This document shows positions 25,074-34,594 of a DNA stretch of 64,000 nt, piece by piece. The position numbers and the translations under genes were made by a program. The DNA comes from Duganella sp. BJB476 (lineage in GTDB: Bacteria; Pseudomonadota; Gammaproteobacteria; Burkholderiales; Burkholderiaceae_D), in NCBI RefSeq assembly GCF_003416895.1, contig NZ_QVIO01000005.1, forward strand, positions 1-64,000, given 5' to 3'. The notes beneath the pieces are model-generated. The model was not told the DNA's origin, did no database searches, and worked only from the letters and a program-made list of their open reading frames with translations. How positions within the stretch are numbered: the stretch's first letter is position 1; each line of letters begins with the position of its first letter.

Positions 25074-26294
25074 TCAGGCCAGGGTCAGGAAACGCATCGG
25101 ATCGACATTCCACTTGCTGGGCGATTCGTGGCCGACGATCTTGTCGCCGCCGCCAAAGCCCAGACCACGCGACAAATCGATGGTTTCCGGCTTGATGTAG
25201 AGATTTTTCTTGGTGTTAAAGAAAACATTGACCTTGGGCGCCAGTAAGTTGGTCTCGTGTGGTTCAATCACCACACCCAGGCGTCCCGACTCCAGCATCA
25301 CCATGGTTCCAACCGGATAGATCCCTACGCAGCGCATGAATTCCTGCGCGTACTGCGGATTGAAGTGGAACTTGCTCCATTCATAGATCTTGCGCAAGGC
25401 CGCCGCCGCCGACATGCCCTTGTGATAGCAGCGGTCCGCCGTAATGGCATCGTACACGTCGACAATCGCAGCCATCTGCGCCAATTCGCTGATTTCATCG
25501 TTGGCTTGCTTGTTCGGATAGCCGCTGCCGTCGCGCCGTTCGTGGTGGTGCAGCGTGATGTCCAGCGGAATCGGCCCGACTTCCGGCGATTGCAGCAGGA
25601 TGTTGTAGCCATCCTGGGGATGGCGCTTGATGATGGCGAATTCCTCGTCCGTCAGCGGACCGGGCTTGTTCAGGATGGCGTCCGGCACCAGCGCCTTGCC
25701 GGTGTCGTGCAGCAAGCCGCCGAGGCCGGCCTGGTGGGTGGTTTCGGCATCGAAGCCTCGCGAACGACAGAACGCAACCAGCAGCGTACAGACGCTAACC
25801 GAGTGCAAAAAGGTGTAATCGTCTTTGTTCTTGATGCGCAGCAAACCGACCAGCGCACCCGGATTGCGCAAGATGGATTCGGTGATATTCTGCACCACTG
25901 GCTGGACTTGATCGAGTTCGATGGCTTTGCCCAGGCGCGCATCCTGCATCACGGTGCGTACCAGTGTCGATGCCTGGTGACGGATCTGAACCGCGCGCTT
26001 CATCTCCTCACCCAGCGATACGCGGGTGATCACGGGCGCCTTGGCGACGATTTCGACGATTTCGCGTTCGGTGGCCGCCTGCGCCTCGTCCAGCGTCGGT
26101 GCGTCCTGCACGTCCAGTCCCTTGCCGCTGTCTATGACAACGTCATGGATCCCGGCGTTGATGATCTTGCGGATTTCATCTTCGCTGGAGATCAGGAAAC
26201 GATTGCGGACGAACGGATGGGTCATCCAGTCGCAGCTCAGGTCATGAATGTACATGCCCACTTTTAGCTGCGAAGAGTCGACTTTCTTTAACAT
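25074..26294 (-). CDS. HD-GYP c-di-GMP phosphodiesterase
   Basis: A 406-residue protein with a DUF3391-type N-terminal domain (LKKVDSSQLKVGMYIHDLSCDW) and an HD-GYP domain: HDTGKALVPDAILNKPG and HHERRDGSGYP are both intact, and the downstream metal-binding positions look normal. It should break c-di-GMP down to GMP via pGpG. It converges with the GGDEF cyclase, whose stop is 12 bp away, so the pair could set local c-di-GMP in opposition. Confidence 0.92.
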   Translation of the reverse strand: MLKKVDSSQLKVGMYIHDLSCDWMTHPFVRNRFLISSEDEIRKIINAGIHDVVIDSGKGLDVQDAPTLDEAQAATEREIVEIVAKAPVITRVSLGEEMKRAVQIRHQASTLVRTVMQDARLGKAIELDQVQPVVQNITESILRNPGALVGLLRIKNKDDYTFLHSVSVCTLLVAFCRSRGFDAETTHQAGLGGLLHDTGKALVPDAILNKPGPLTDEEFAIIKRHPQDGYNILLQSPEVGPIPLDITLHHHERRDGSGYPNKQANDEISELAQMAAIVDVYDAITADRCYHKGMSAAAALRKIYEWSKFHFNPQYAQEFMRCVGIYPVGTMVMLESGRLGVVIEPHETNLLAPKVNVFFNTKKNLYIKPETIDLSRGLGFGGGDKIVGHESPSKWNVDPMRFLTLA

Positions 26295-26426
26295 ACTGGT
26301 ACCCACTTTTCAAAGGCTGGAAGCAGCGGAAAGCGCTGATGCCAGTATAGCAAATAGTTTCCCATCAGGATTAGATTTACAGGTGCTACCATTTGTTTGT
26401 CTAGGCTAACACTACCCCAAAAAACT

Positions 26427-27359
26427 ATGGAATTACGCCAACTTCGTTACTTTGTAGCCATAGTAGACCACGGTTCGCTGTCACGGGCGGCCGTGGTGCT
26501 GCATGTTGCGCAACCGGCACTAACGCAACAGTTACGGCAACTGGAAGAAGAGCTGGGCGTGCAGTTGCTGCACCGCTCGGCGCAAGGCGTGCTCAGCACG
26601 GATGCCGGCAAGATCTTCTACGAACATGCGCAAGCCATCCTCAAGCAGGTGGCGGACGCCCGCTCGGCCGTGGCGCAGTCGGCCGAGCGCCCCAGCGGTG
26701 CCGTCACGCTGGGGCTGCCGCACAGCATTTCCGGCGCGCTGGCGCTGCCGCTTTTGACGGCAACACGTGCCCAATATCCTGAAATTACCCTGCAACTGAC
26801 GGAAGAACTGACCGGCAACCTGAGCGAGCAGCTCAAGTCCGGCCGCGTCAACCTGGCCGTGCTGTTCGATGACGGTCAACTGGCCCAGTTCGCCACCACG
26901 CCGCTGGTGGAGGAGGAACTGCGCTTCATCTGTCGCGCCGATGCGACTTATGCGCAAGGTGAGCAGGCACTCACATTGACGCAGACGCTGAAAACCACGC
27001 TGATCCTGCCCGGCCTGCAACACGGCGTGCGCCCGCGCATCGAAAGCGTGGCGCGCGAGGCCGGGCTGACGCTGGGAAACGTCATCGAGATCAATTCCAT
27101 CGCCATCCTCAAGTCCGCCATCCTGGCCGACATGGGCGCCACCATCCTGCCGTCGGCGCCTGTCCTGGACGAGCTGGAGCGCGGCGCCATGCGCTCCCAC
27201 CGCATCCACAGCCCGTCGATTTCGCGCACGGTGGTGTTGTGCGCCTCCAAGAACATTCCGCTGACCAATGCCGCGGCGGCGGTCAGCCGGCTGGTGCAGC
27301 AAGTGAGCGCGCAGTTGTGCGCCGGCGACACCTGGCCGGGCGCGACCGCCATCGGCTGA
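26427..27359 (+). CDS. LysR family regulator (NAC-like)
   Basis: A 310-residue LysR regulator starting MELRQLRYFVAIVDHGSLS with an ordinary winged helix (SRAAVVLHVAQPALTQQLRQLEEELG). The effector domain begins with PSGAVTLGLPHSISGALALP and resembles the NAC/Cbl branch of LysR proteins. The frame begins ten codons upstream at 26397, but the ATG at 26427 matches the family start. It precedes the indolepyruvate oxidoreductase gene by 228 bp on the same strand, and a regulatory link is possible but unproven. Confidence 0.82.
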   Translation: MELRQLRYFVAIVDHGSLSRAAVVLHVAQPALTQQLRQLEEELGVQLLHRSAQGVLSTDAGKIFYEHAQAILKQVADARSAVAQSAERPSGAVTLGLPHSISGALALPLLTATRAQYPEITLQLTEELTGNLSEQLKSGRVNLAVLFDDGQLAQFATTPLVEEELRFICRADATYAQGEQALTLTQTLKTTLILPGLQHGVRPRIESVAREAGLTLGNVIEINSIAILKSAILADMGATILPSAPVLDELERGAMRSHRIHSPSISRTVVLCASKNIPLTNAAAAVSRLVQQVSAQLCAGDTWPGATAIG

Positions 27360-27587
27360 CTCATCGCCCACGTACCTCGCCTTAGTCATCACTTTTTCTT
27401 ATACCCCCATCGGCAATCCGTATTTCCGTATACGTCAACTAGCGCCCATACTCTGCTACAAAGCGGGTTTTTTAAGCCTAAAATACCTGCAACGCCGCTA
27501 ACCATGCGGCCCATGGCCTGATCCTGGCGCGCCTACCCGGCGCCACCAAGTTTGGGCGCGATCTGACACAAAACCGGAGACACCACC

Positions 27588-30500
27588 ATGCCCGATACCA
27601 CGGCAAACGGCCCAGCAACGTCCACCAGAGACGCCACCGCCCCATCCCGCCTGACCACCGTCAGCCTCGACGACAAATACACAGCCATCAAGGGCGACAT
27701 CTTCCTGTCCGGCATCCAAGCCCTGGTGCGCCTGCCGATGATGCAGCGCGTGCGCGACCAGGCGGCCGGCCTGAACACCGCCGGTTTCATTTCCGGCTAC
27801 CGCGGCTCGCCGCTGGGCGGCCTGGATGAAAACCTGTGGAAAGCCAAGCCGCACCTGGAAGCGCACCACGTGCAATTCGTGCCGGGCGTGAACGAGGATC
27901 TGGCCGCGACCGCCGTCTGGGGTTCGCAACAGGTCGACCTGATCGGCGAAGCCAAGTACGACGGCGTGTTCGCCATGTGGTACGGCAAGGGCCCGGGCGT
28001 GGACCGCTGCGGCGACGTCTTCAAGCACATGAACCACGCCGGCACTTCGAAGCACGGCGGCGTGCTGCTGGTGGCCGGCGACGACCACGGCGCCTATTCG
28101 TCGACGCTGCCGCACCAGTCGGACCACCTGTTCTCGGCCTCGATGATCCCGCTGCTGTATCCATGCAATGTGCAGGAATACCTGGACCTGGGTATCCACG
28201 GCTGGGCCATGTCGCGCTTCTCCGGCTGCACGGTGGCGTTCAAGGCGCTGGCCGATACGGTCGAATCGTCGGCCTCGGTCGACGCCGATCCGTTCCGCGT
28301 CGAGGTCAAGATCCCGCAGGACTTCGTCATGCCGGAAGGCGGCCTGAATGCACGCCTGTCCAGCATCCCGCTGGGCCAGCAGGCGCGCAATCAGGAAGCG
28401 CTGATGCAGGACTACAAAATCTACGCCGCGCTGGCCTATGCGCGCGAGAACAAACTGAATCACACCACCATCACCAGCCCGAACGCCAAGCTGGGCATCA
28501 TCGCCTCCGGCAAGTCCTACCTGGACGTGCTGGAAGCGCTGGAAGAACTGGGCATCGACGAGAAGATGGCGGCCGACGTCGGCCTGCGCCTGTTCAAGGT
28601 CGCGATGCCATGGCCGCTGGAACCGGACAGCGTGCGCGAATTCGCGCAGGGCCTGGACGAGATCCTGGTGGTCGAGGAAAAGCGCCAGATCGTCGAGTAC
28701 CAGTTGAAGGAACAGCTGTACAACTGGCGCGACGACGTGCGTCCGCGCGTGATCGGCAAGTTCGATGAAAAAGGCGAATGGGTCGCCCCTCGCGGCGAAT
28801 GGCTGCTGACTTCCAAGGCCGACTTCTCGGTGTCGCAAGTGGCGCGCGTGATCGCCTCGCGCGTCAAGCGCCTGATCTCGGACCCGGTCACCTGCGACCA
28901 TATCAAGGCCCGCCTGACCTTCCTCGACGCCAAAGACGCGGTGCTGAAGAAAGCCATCAACACCCCGTTCCGTCCAGCGTTCTACTGCTCCGGATGCCCG
29001 CACAACACCTCGACCAAAGTCCCTGAGGGCAGCCTGGCGCTGGCCGGCATCGGCTGCCACGTGATGGCGACCTCGATCTACCCAGAGTTCAACAAGCTGA
29101 CCACGCACATGGGTGGCGAAGGCGCACCGTGGATCGGCCAGGCCGCGTTCTCGAAGATCCCGCACGTGTTCCAGAACCTGGGCGACGGCACCTACTTCCA
29201 CTCCGGCTACCTGGCGATCCGCGCAGCCGTGGCGGCCAAGGTCAACATGACCTACAAGATCCTCTACAACGACGCGGTGGCGATGACGGGCGGCCAGCCG
29301 GTCGACGGCATCACCTCGGTGCCGATGATCGCACAGCAGATGGCGGCCGAAGGCGTCAAACGCATCGCGCTGGTCACCGAAGACCTGGGCCGCTACACCG
29401 ACCGCAGCGCCCTGCCATCCATCGTCAGCCTTCACGACCGCAAGGACATGGACGCAGTCCAGCGCGAGCTGCGCGAAATCGGCGGCGTATCGGTGCTGAT
29501 CTACGACCAGACCTGCGCGGCCGAGAAGCGCCGTCGCCGGAAAAAAGGCGAGTTCCCCGACCCGGCCAAGCGCATGGTCATCAACGAAGCCGTGTGCGAA
29601 GGCTGCGGCGACTGCGGCATCCAGTCCAACTGCACCTCCATCCTGCCGAAGGAAACGGAGTTTGGCCGCAAGCGCACCATCGACCAGTCGTCCTGCAACA
29701 AGGACTACTCGTGCGTGAAAGGCTTCTGCCCGAGCTTCGTCACCGTCGAAGGCGGATCGCTGAAGAAGACCAAGACCGGCGTGACGAAAGATAACGCCCA
29801 CGACGGCTTCGGCGCCCTGCCGGAACCGGCGCTGCCATCGTGCGAGCAGCCGTACAACATCCTGATCAACGGCATCGGCGGCACCGGCGTGATCACCGTC
29901 GGCGCGCTGATGGGCATGGCCGCTCACCTGGAAGGCAAAGGCGCTTCGGTGCTGGACATGACCGGCATGTCGCAGAAAAACGGTTCGGTCACGTCGCACG
30001 TCAAAGTCGCCAAGACCCCGGCCCACCTGCGAGCGCAACGCATCGCCACCGGCGAAGCGGACGTTATCCTCGGCTGCGACATGCTGACCGCCGGCGCCGC
30101 CGACGCGGTATCGAAAATGCGTCCGGGCCGCACGCTGGCCATCGTCAACCTGCACGAACAGCCGCCAGGCACCTTCGCGCAGAACGCCGACTGGCAGTAT
30201 CCGGTGGAAGAAGTACGCGCGCTGATTGAGGAATCGGTCGGCGCCGGCGCCGCCGATTTCATCGACGCCACCAAGCTGGCCACCGCGTTGATGGGCGACT
30301 CCATCGCCGCCAACCTGTTCATGCTGGGTTATGCATGGCAGAAGGGCCGCATCCCGCTGACCGAAGCATCGCTGCTGCGCGCGATTGAGCTGAACGGCGT
30401 CGGCATCGCGTCCAACAAGAAGAGCTTCCTGTGGGGCCGCCGCGCCGCCGTGGACCTGAAGCGCGTCGAGCGCGTCGCCACGCCTACGCAAGCGATCGTG

Positions 30501-31154
30501 ATGCAGATGCCGCAAAGCCTGGAGAACGTCATCAACAAGCGCGTCGAGTTCCTGACCGCGTACCAGAACGCCGCCTACGCTACCACCTACGAGCAGCTGG
30601 TGTCGCAGGTGCGCGCGAAGGAGACCGCTCTGGGCCTGGGCAACAAGCTGTCCACCGCCGTCGCCAAGTACGCCTTCAAGCTGATGGCCTACAAGGACGA
30701 ATACGAAGTGGCGCGCCTGTACACCGACGGCCGTTTCGTCGAGCAGCTCAAGCAGCAGTTCGAAGGCGACTTCTCGGTCAAGTTCAACCTGGCGCCGCCG
30801 ATGTTCGCCAAGAAGGACGCCAAGGGCCACCTGGTCAAGGCGGAATTCGGTTCGTGGATGTGGAGCGCGTTCAAGCTGCTGGCCAAGTTCAAAGGCCTGC
30901 GCGGTGGCGCGTTCGACATCTTCGGCTACACCGAGGAGCGCAAGATGGAGCGCGCGCTGATCGTCGAGTACCGTGAAATGGTCACCGCGCTGACGGACAA
31001 GCTGTCGCCGGAAAACCACGCCACCGCTGTGGAACTGGCCGGCCTGCCGGAGAAAGTGCGCGGCTTCGGCCACGTGAAGGAAAAGGCCGTCGCCACCTTC
31101 CGTACCGAGAAGGCGCGCCTGCTGGCGCAATTCAGCCAACAGCGCGCAGCGTAA
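27588..31154 (+). CDS. Fused indolepyruvate:ferredoxin oxidoreductase
   Basis: A 1188-residue fusion of IorA and IorB, which in archaea are separate. Residues 40-400 are the pyrimidine domain of the 2-oxoacid:ferredoxin oxidoreductases; 460-640 form the TPP domain (GIGCHVMATSIYPEF; QNLGDGTYFHSG); cysteines between residues 665 and 720 (CEGCGDCGIQSNC, CNKDYSCVKGFC) bind [4Fe-4S] clusters; residues 760-960 are the gamma-type domain (NGIGGTGVITVGALMG). It oxidatively decarboxylates aryl or branched 2-oxoacids to acyl-CoA, passing electrons to ferredoxin. Its neighbours suggest amino-acid catabolism, with IcmF downstream. Confidence 0.9.
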   Translation: MPDTTANGPATSTRDATAPSRLTTVSLDDKYTAIKGDIFLSGIQALVRLPMMQRVRDQAAGLNTAGFISGYRGSPLGGLDENLWKAKPHLEAHHVQFVPGVNEDLAATAVWGSQQVDLIGEAKYDGVFAMWYGKGPGVDRCGDVFKHMNHAGTSKHGGVLLVAGDDHGAYSSTLPHQSDHLFSASMIPLLYPCNVQEYLDLGIHGWAMSRFSGCTVAFKALADTVESSASVDADPFRVEVKIPQDFVMPEGGLNARLSSIPLGQQARNQEALMQDYKIYAALAYARENKLNHTTITSPNAKLGIIASGKSYLDVLEALEELGIDEKMAADVGLRLFKVAMPWPLEPDSVREFAQGLDEILVVEEKRQIVEYQLKEQLYNWRDDVRPRVIGKFDEKGEWVAPRGEWLLTSKADFSVSQVARVIASRVKRLISDPVTCDHIKARLTFLDAKDAVLKKAINTPFRPAFYCSGCPHNTSTKVPEGSLALAGIGCHVMATSIYPEFNKLTTHMGGEGAPWIGQAAFSKIPHVFQNLGDGTYFHSGYLAIRAAVAAKVNMTYKILYNDAVAMTGGQPVDGITSVPMIAQQMAAEGVKRIALVTEDLGRYTDRSALPSIVSLHDRKDMDAVQRELREIGGVSVLIYDQTCAAEKRRRRKKGEFPDPAKRMVINEAVCEGCGDCGIQSNCTSILPKETEFGRKRTIDQSSCNKDYSCVKGFCPSFVTVEGGSLKKTKTGVTKDNAHDGFGALPEPALPSCEQPYNILINGIGGTGVITVGALMGMAAHLEGKGASVLDMTGMSQKNGSVTSHVKVAKTPAHLRAQRIATGEADVILGCDMLTAGAADAVSKMRPGRTLAIVNLHEQPPGTFAQNADWQYPVEEVRALIEESVGAGAADFIDATKLATALMGDSIAANLFMLGYAWQKGRIPLTEASLLRAIELNGVGIASNKKSFLWGRRAAVDLKRVERVATPTQAIVMQMPQSLENVINKRVEFLTAYQNAAYATTYEQLVSQVRAKETALGLGNKLSTAVAKYAFKLMAYKDEYEVARLYTDGRFVEQLKQQFEGDFSVKFNLAPPMFAKKDAKGHLVKAEFGSWMWSAFKLLAKFKGLRGGAFDIFGYTEERKMERALIVEYREMVTALTDKLSPENHATAVELAGLPEKVRGFGHVKEKAVATFRTEKARLLAQFSQQRAA

Positions 31155-31162
31155 GGCAACCT

Positions 31163-31184
31163 GGGGCAGGCTGCGGCCTGCCCC
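31163..31184 (+). terminator. Hairpin downstream of the oxidoreductase
   Basis: GGGGCAGG (31163-31170) pairs perfectly with CCTGCCCC (31177-31184) around a six-base loop. No long T-run follows, so it may be a weak terminator or an mRNA-stabilising hairpin. Confidence 0.55.
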
Positions 31185-31194
31185 AACAATTCGC

Positions 31195-31226
31195 TTGACT
31201 TGACGTTAACGTAAACGTCATATAAT
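31195..31226 (+). promoter_or_regulatory. icmF promoter with MerR/LiuR-type palindrome
   Basis: TGACGTTAACGTAAACGTCA (31201-31220) is a 20-bp near-perfect palindrome. A TTGACT at 31195-31200 and a TATAAT at 31221-31226 flank it with a 20-bp spacer, the long spacing typical of MerR-activated promoters. The sequence resembles, from memory, LiuR operators of branched-chain amino-acid degradation. No liuR gene is in the window. An alternative -35 (TTGACG at 31200) gives a 15-bp spacer. Confidence 0.6.
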
Positions 31227-31260
31227 GAACCGAACAAAGCAAAAAAGCCCAAGGGACACC

Positions 31261-34200
31261 ATGAACGACCTCTCCGCTCCGAAAGTTGTAGCCGTGCCGG
31301 ATCAACCGCGCCTGAACAATAAAGTCCGTTTCGTCACCGCCGCCTCGCTGTTCGACGGCCACGACGCCTCGATCAACATCATGCGCCGCATCCTGCAATC
31401 GAACGGCGTCGAAGTGGTCCACCTCGGCCACAACCGCTCGGTCGACGAAGTCGTCACCGCGGCGCTGGCCGAAGACGTGCAAGGCATCGCCATCTCCAGC
31501 TACCAGGGCGGCCACGTCGAATACTTCAAATACATGATCGACCTGCTGCGCGCGCGCGGCGGTGCGCACATCAAGGTATTCGGCGGCGGCGGCGGCGTCA
31601 TCGTCCCCGACGAAATCGCCGACCTGCATGCCTACGGCGTCACCAAGATCTTCAGCCCGGAAGACGGCCAGCGCATGGGCCTCGTCGGCATGATCCAGTG
31701 GATGGTGCAGCAGTGCGACATCGACCTGTCCAACTATTCGCCTACCACGCTGGCGCCATTGAAAGACGGCGACATCGCCGCCCGCCACCGCCCGCTGGCC
31801 CAGCTGATCACCGCGCTGGAAAACGATAAAGCCTCCCCTGCCCTGCGCGCCGAACTGCTGGCCGCCGCAGAAGGCCTGGCCGTGCCGACGCTGGGTATCA
31901 CCGGCACCGGCGGCGCCGGTAAATCCTCGCTGACCGATGAACTGATACGCCGCATCCGCCTCGACCAGGGCGACGCCGTCAACATCGCCATCATCTCGAT
32001 CGACCCGTCGCGCCGCAAATCCGGCGGCGCGCTGCTGGGCGACCGTATCCGCATGAACGCGATCAATCCATGGAACGGCCAGACCCGCGTCTTCATGCGC
32101 TCGTTGGCCACGCGCGAAGCGGGCTCCGAAATCTCGCAGGCGCTGCCTGACGTTATCGCCGCCTGCAAAGTGGCGGGCTTCGACCTGGTGATCGTCGAAA
32201 CCTCCGGCATCGGCCAGGGCGACGCCGCCATCGTGCCGCACGTCGACGTGTCGATGTACGTGATGACGCCGGAATTCGGCGCCGCATCGCAGCTGGAAAA
32301 AATCGACATGCTCGATTTCGCCGACTTCATCGCCATCAACAAATTCGACCGCAAGGGTTCGCAGGACGCGCTGCGCGACGTCGCCAAGCAGTACCAGCGC
32401 AACCGCGAAATGTGGAGCAAGCGGCCGGAAGAAATGCCGGTCTACGGCACCCAGGCATCGCGCTTCAACGACGACGGCGTCACCTCGCTGTACCAGGGCC
32501 TGCTGCCCAAGCTGGAGCAATTCGGCCTGAAGGCCAAGCCAGGCAAGCTGGCGCCGGTGGATGTGCGCTTCTCCAGCGGCAAACACGTGATCGTGCCGCC
32601 GGCACGCGCGCGCTACCTGGCGGAGATCGCCGACACCGTGCGCGGCTACCACCGCTTCACGCGCAAGCAGGTCACGCTGGCGCGCGAACGCCAGCAGCTG
32701 ACCGAATCGAAACGCATGCTGGCCATCGCCCACAAGACCGCCGACTTCGACGACCTGATCGCCGAACGCGATGCCGAGATGGACGGTGGCGCCAAGAAGC
32801 TGCTGGCCCAGTGGCCGGACATGCAGGCCGCGTATGCCGGCGACGATTACGTCGTCAAAATCCGCGACAAGGAAATTCGCACCCGCCTGATCCAGCACAC
32901 GCTGTCCGGCACCAAGATCCGCAAGGTCGCCCTGCCGCGCTATGAGGACCACGGCGAAGTGCTGCGCTTCCTGATGCTGGAAAACGTGCCGGGCTCCTTC
33001 CCGTTCACGGCCGGCGTGTTCGCCTTCAAGCGCGAAGGTGAAGACCCGACCCGCATGTTCGCCGGTGAAGGCGACGCCTTCCGCACCAACCGCCGCTTCA
33101 AGCTGGTCTCCACCGGCATGGACGCCAAGCGCCTGTCGACCGCGTTCGACTCGGTAACCCTGTACGGCGCCGATCCTGCGCTGCGTCCTGACATCTACGG
33201 CAAGGTCGGTAACTCCGGCGTGTCGATCGCCACGCTGGACGACATGAAGGTGCTGTACGACGGCTTCAACCTGTGCAGCCCGAGCACCTCGGTCTCGATG
33301 ACCATCAACGGCCCGGCGCCGACCATCCTGGCGATGTTCATGAACACCGCCATCGACCAGCAGGTTGAAAAATTCGTCGAAGAGAACAAGCGCCAGCCTA
33401 GCGCCGACGAAGCGGCCAAGATCAAGGACTGGGTACTGCAGAACGTGCGCGGCACCGTGCAGGCCGACATCCTGAAGGAAGACCAGGGCCAGAACACCTG
33501 CATCTTCTCGACCGAGTTCTCGCTGAAGGTGATGGGCGACATCCAGGAATACTTCGTCCACCACCAGGTGCGCAATTTCTACTCGGTGTCGATCTCCGGC
33601 TACCACATCGCCGAAGCGGGCGCGAACCCGATCTCGCAGTTGGCGTTCACGCTGTCGAACGGCTTCACGTTTGTGGAAGCCTACCTGGCGCGCGGCATGC
33701 ACATCGACGACTTCGCACCGAACCTGTCGTTCTTCTTCTCGAACGGCATGGACCCGGAATACACGGTGCTGGGCCGCGTGGCGCGCCGCCTGTGGGCGGT
33801 GGCGATGCGCGACAAATACGGCGCCAACGACCGTTCGCAAAAGCTCAAGTACCACGTGCAGACGTCGGGCCGTTCGCTGCACGCGCAGGAGATCGACTTC
33901 AACGACATCCGCACCACGCTGCAGGCGCTGATCGCGATCTACGACAACTGCAACTCGCTGCACACCAACGCCTATGACGAAGCGATCACCACGCCGACCG
34001 ATGAATCGGTGCGCCGCGCGCTGGCGATCCAGCTGATCATCAACCGCGAATGGGGCCTGGCCAAGAACGAGAACCCGAACCAGGGCTCGTTCATCATGGA
34101 AGAGCTGACCGACCTGGTGGAAGAAGCGGTGTTGCAGGAGTTTGAACGCATCGCCGAACGTGGCGGCGTGCTGGGCGCGATGGAGACCGGCTACCAGCGT

Positions 34201-34548
34201 GGCAAGATCCAGGAAGAGTCGATGCTGTACGAGCACCAGAAGCACGACGGCACGCTGCCTATCATCGGCGTCAACACCTTCCGCAATCCAAAGGCGACCG
34301 GCGAGCCGCAGAAGATCGAACTGGCGCGCTCCACCGACGACGAGAAGCAGTCGCAGCTCACGCGCCTGGACGACTTCCATGCTCGCAATGCGGAGCACGC
34401 GCCGCAAGCGCTGGCAGCGTTGCAGCAAGCGGCCATCGACAACGCCAACGTGTTTGAAAAGCTGATGGACGCCGTGCGCGTCTGCTCGCTGGGCCAGATC
34501 ACGACGGCGCTGTTCGAAGTCGGCGGCCAGTACCGCCGCAATATGTAA
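31261..34548 (+). CDS. icmF: Fused isobutyryl-CoA mutase IcmF
   Basis: A 1095-residue fusion. An N-terminal B12-binding domain (residues about 20-150, with FDGHDASINIMRR) precedes a MeaI-type GTPase domain, P-loop GTGGAGKSSL at about 217, which acts as built-in G-protein chaperone. The C-terminal two thirds is the TIM-barrel mutase. It interconverts isobutyryl-CoA and butyryl-CoA (and perhaps pivalyl-CoA) with adenosylcobalamin. A terminator follows the stop. This gene is unrelated to the type VI secretion IcmF. The ATG at 31261 is preferred over an ATG twelve codons earlier because it follows AAGGGACACC. Confidence 0.92.
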   Translation: MNDLSAPKVVAVPDQPRLNNKVRFVTAASLFDGHDASINIMRRILQSNGVEVVHLGHNRSVDEVVTAALAEDVQGIAISSYQGGHVEYFKYMIDLLRARGGAHIKVFGGGGGVIVPDEIADLHAYGVTKIFSPEDGQRMGLVGMIQWMVQQCDIDLSNYSPTTLAPLKDGDIAARHRPLAQLITALENDKASPALRAELLAAAEGLAVPTLGITGTGGAGKSSLTDELIRRIRLDQGDAVNIAIISIDPSRRKSGGALLGDRIRMNAINPWNGQTRVFMRSLATREAGSEISQALPDVIAACKVAGFDLVIVETSGIGQGDAAIVPHVDVSMYVMTPEFGAASQLEKIDMLDFADFIAINKFDRKGSQDALRDVAKQYQRNREMWSKRPEEMPVYGTQASRFNDDGVTSLYQGLLPKLEQFGLKAKPGKLAPVDVRFSSGKHVIVPPARARYLAEIADTVRGYHRFTRKQVTLARERQQLTESKRMLAIAHKTADFDDLIAERDAEMDGGAKKLLAQWPDMQAAYAGDDYVVKIRDKEIRTRLIQHTLSGTKIRKVALPRYEDHGEVLRFLMLENVPGSFPFTAGVFAFKREGEDPTRMFAGEGDAFRTNRRFKLVSTGMDAKRLSTAFDSVTLYGADPALRPDIYGKVGNSGVSIATLDDMKVLYDGFNLCSPSTSVSMTINGPAPTILAMFMNTAIDQQVEKFVEENKRQPSADEAAKIKDWVLQNVRGTVQADILKEDQGQNTCIFSTEFSLKVMGDIQEYFVHHQVRNFYSVSISGYHIAEAGANPISQLAFTLSNGFTFVEAYLARGMHIDDFAPNLSFFFSNGMDPEYTVLGRVARRLWAVAMRDKYGANDRSQKLKYHVQTSGRSLHAQEIDFNDIRTTLQALIAIYDNCNSLHTNAYDEAITTPTDESVRRALAIQLIINREWGLAKNENPNQGSFIMEELTDLVEEAVLQEFERIAERGGVLGAMETGYQRGKIQEESMLYEHQKHDGTLPIIGVNTFRNPKATGEPQKIELARSTDDEKQSQLTRLDDFHARNAEHAPQALAALQQAAIDNANVFEKLMDAVRVCSLGQITTALFEVGGQYRRNM

Positions 34549-34556
34549 GACTGCGA

Positions 34557-34582
34557 CAAGGGGGCGGATCATCGCCCCCTTG
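34557..34582 (+). terminator. icmF terminator
   Basis: A perfect ten-base stem CAAGGGGGCG (34557-34566) pairs with CGCCCCCTTG (34573-34582) around a six-base loop, with T-rich sequence after it. Confidence 0.8.
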
Positions 34583-34594
34583 TTTGCTTCTACC

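Noticed and set aside
27498..31139. A 1213-codon open frame antisense to the indolepyruvate oxidoreductase
   Set aside because: High GC content gives long stop-free antisense frames. Its residues are rich in H, R, Q, G and V with no domain, while the sense frame has all family motifs.
31261..34548. IcmF of type VI secretion
   Set aside because: The name is shared, but this protein has B12-binding, P-loop and mutase domains and no T6SS features.
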